Below, piece by piece: positions 15,303 to 15,396 of a stretch of DNA of 15,396 nucleotides (position 1 is its first letter; each line of letters begins with the position of its first letter). The stretch covers positions 1-15,396 of the forward strand of contig PBHQ01000050.1 in the NCBI GenBank assembly GCA_002719475.1, given 5' to 3'. The position numbers and the translations under genes were made by a program. The notes beneath the pieces were generated by a model. The model saw only the letters and a program-made list of their open reading frames with translations. It had not been told where the DNA came from and did not search any database. This stretch comes from Methanobacteriota archaeon. Lineage in GTDB: Archaea; Thermoplasmatota; Poseidoniia; Poseidoniales; Poseidoniaceae.

Positions 15303-15396
15303 CTAAATCTCCTGTGCGCCAGGATGCTCAATACTGATATCTATGTTTGGAATTTCTTGACTTTCGCCTTTGGCCAGATTTAATTCGTTAGTGGAG
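15303..15396 (-). pseudogene. Fragment of the same MMPL transporter in a shifted frame
   Basis: Reading the minus strand from 15395 gives STNELNLAKGESQEIPNIDI and SIEHPGAQEI, then a TAG at 15303-15305. This is plausible extracellular-domain sequence that should run straight into GYSFDKRIQDDLIQAEMF of the downstream frame. The two frames overlap between 15303 and 15327 and differ by one base. Adding one T to the TTT run (A at 15305-15307 on the given strand) restores a continuous reading, E-I-L-A-I-G-Y-S-F-D. The cause is either a one-base deletion in the genome or a homopolymer sequencing or assembly error. Confidence 0.6.

Overview
This looks like a piece of a gene-dense archaeal chromosome, most probably a marine planktonic euryarchaeon related to Marine Group II (Poseidoniales) or another Thermoplasmata relative. 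The evidence is an archaeal-type RadA recombinase, an FtsZ that resembles archaeal FtsZ1, several secreted or membrane-anchored proteins with Asp-rich calcium-type repeats and a C-terminal zinc ribbon, and GGTG-type ribosome binding sites. The lineage is an inference from gene content; no rRNA or other taxonomic marker is present.

Layout from left to right: the 3' part of radA (+); a 1152-residue secreted/membrane WD40 beta-propeller protein with DxDxDG repeats, one C-terminal membrane helix and a zinc ribbon (-); ftsZ (+); a small secreted protein with a CxCHG motif and a C-terminal anchor helix (-); a winged-helix regulator gene on the same strand, broken by one in-frame TGA; an acidic protein and a helical protein forming a two-gene operon (+); an OsmC-family thiol peroxidase-like protein (-); a strikingly bacterial-looking NADP isocitrate dehydrogenase (+); a 1169-residue helical-repeat protein with a C-terminal PIN nuclease domain (-); a four-helix membrane protein with several histidines, resembling DUF4079/cytochrome b561 types (+); and most of an MMPL/RND-family transporter (-). 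The transporter's reading frame breaks near the right edge of the window.

Strands alternate almost gene by gene. All five convergent junctions are very tight, from an 8-bp overlap to a 21-bp gap, and divergent pairs share short upstream regions. The only same-strand neighbours are the acidic/helical pair and the broken regulator with the CxCHG protein. The genes therefore do not form one pathway. They combine core housekeeping (recombination, division, TCA cycle), oxidative defence (OsmC), cell-surface functions (WD40 protein, CxCHG protein, MMPL) and a large putative RNA nuclease.

The points most worth a second look are the winged-helix gene interrupted by a TGA exactly where its recognition helix should start, the frame break at a three-base homopolymer in the MMPL gene, the solenoid-PIN fusion with a basic Arg/Gly patch, and the paired proteins that share one helical module. 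No tRNA, rRNA, CRISPR array or insertion sequence was recognised.
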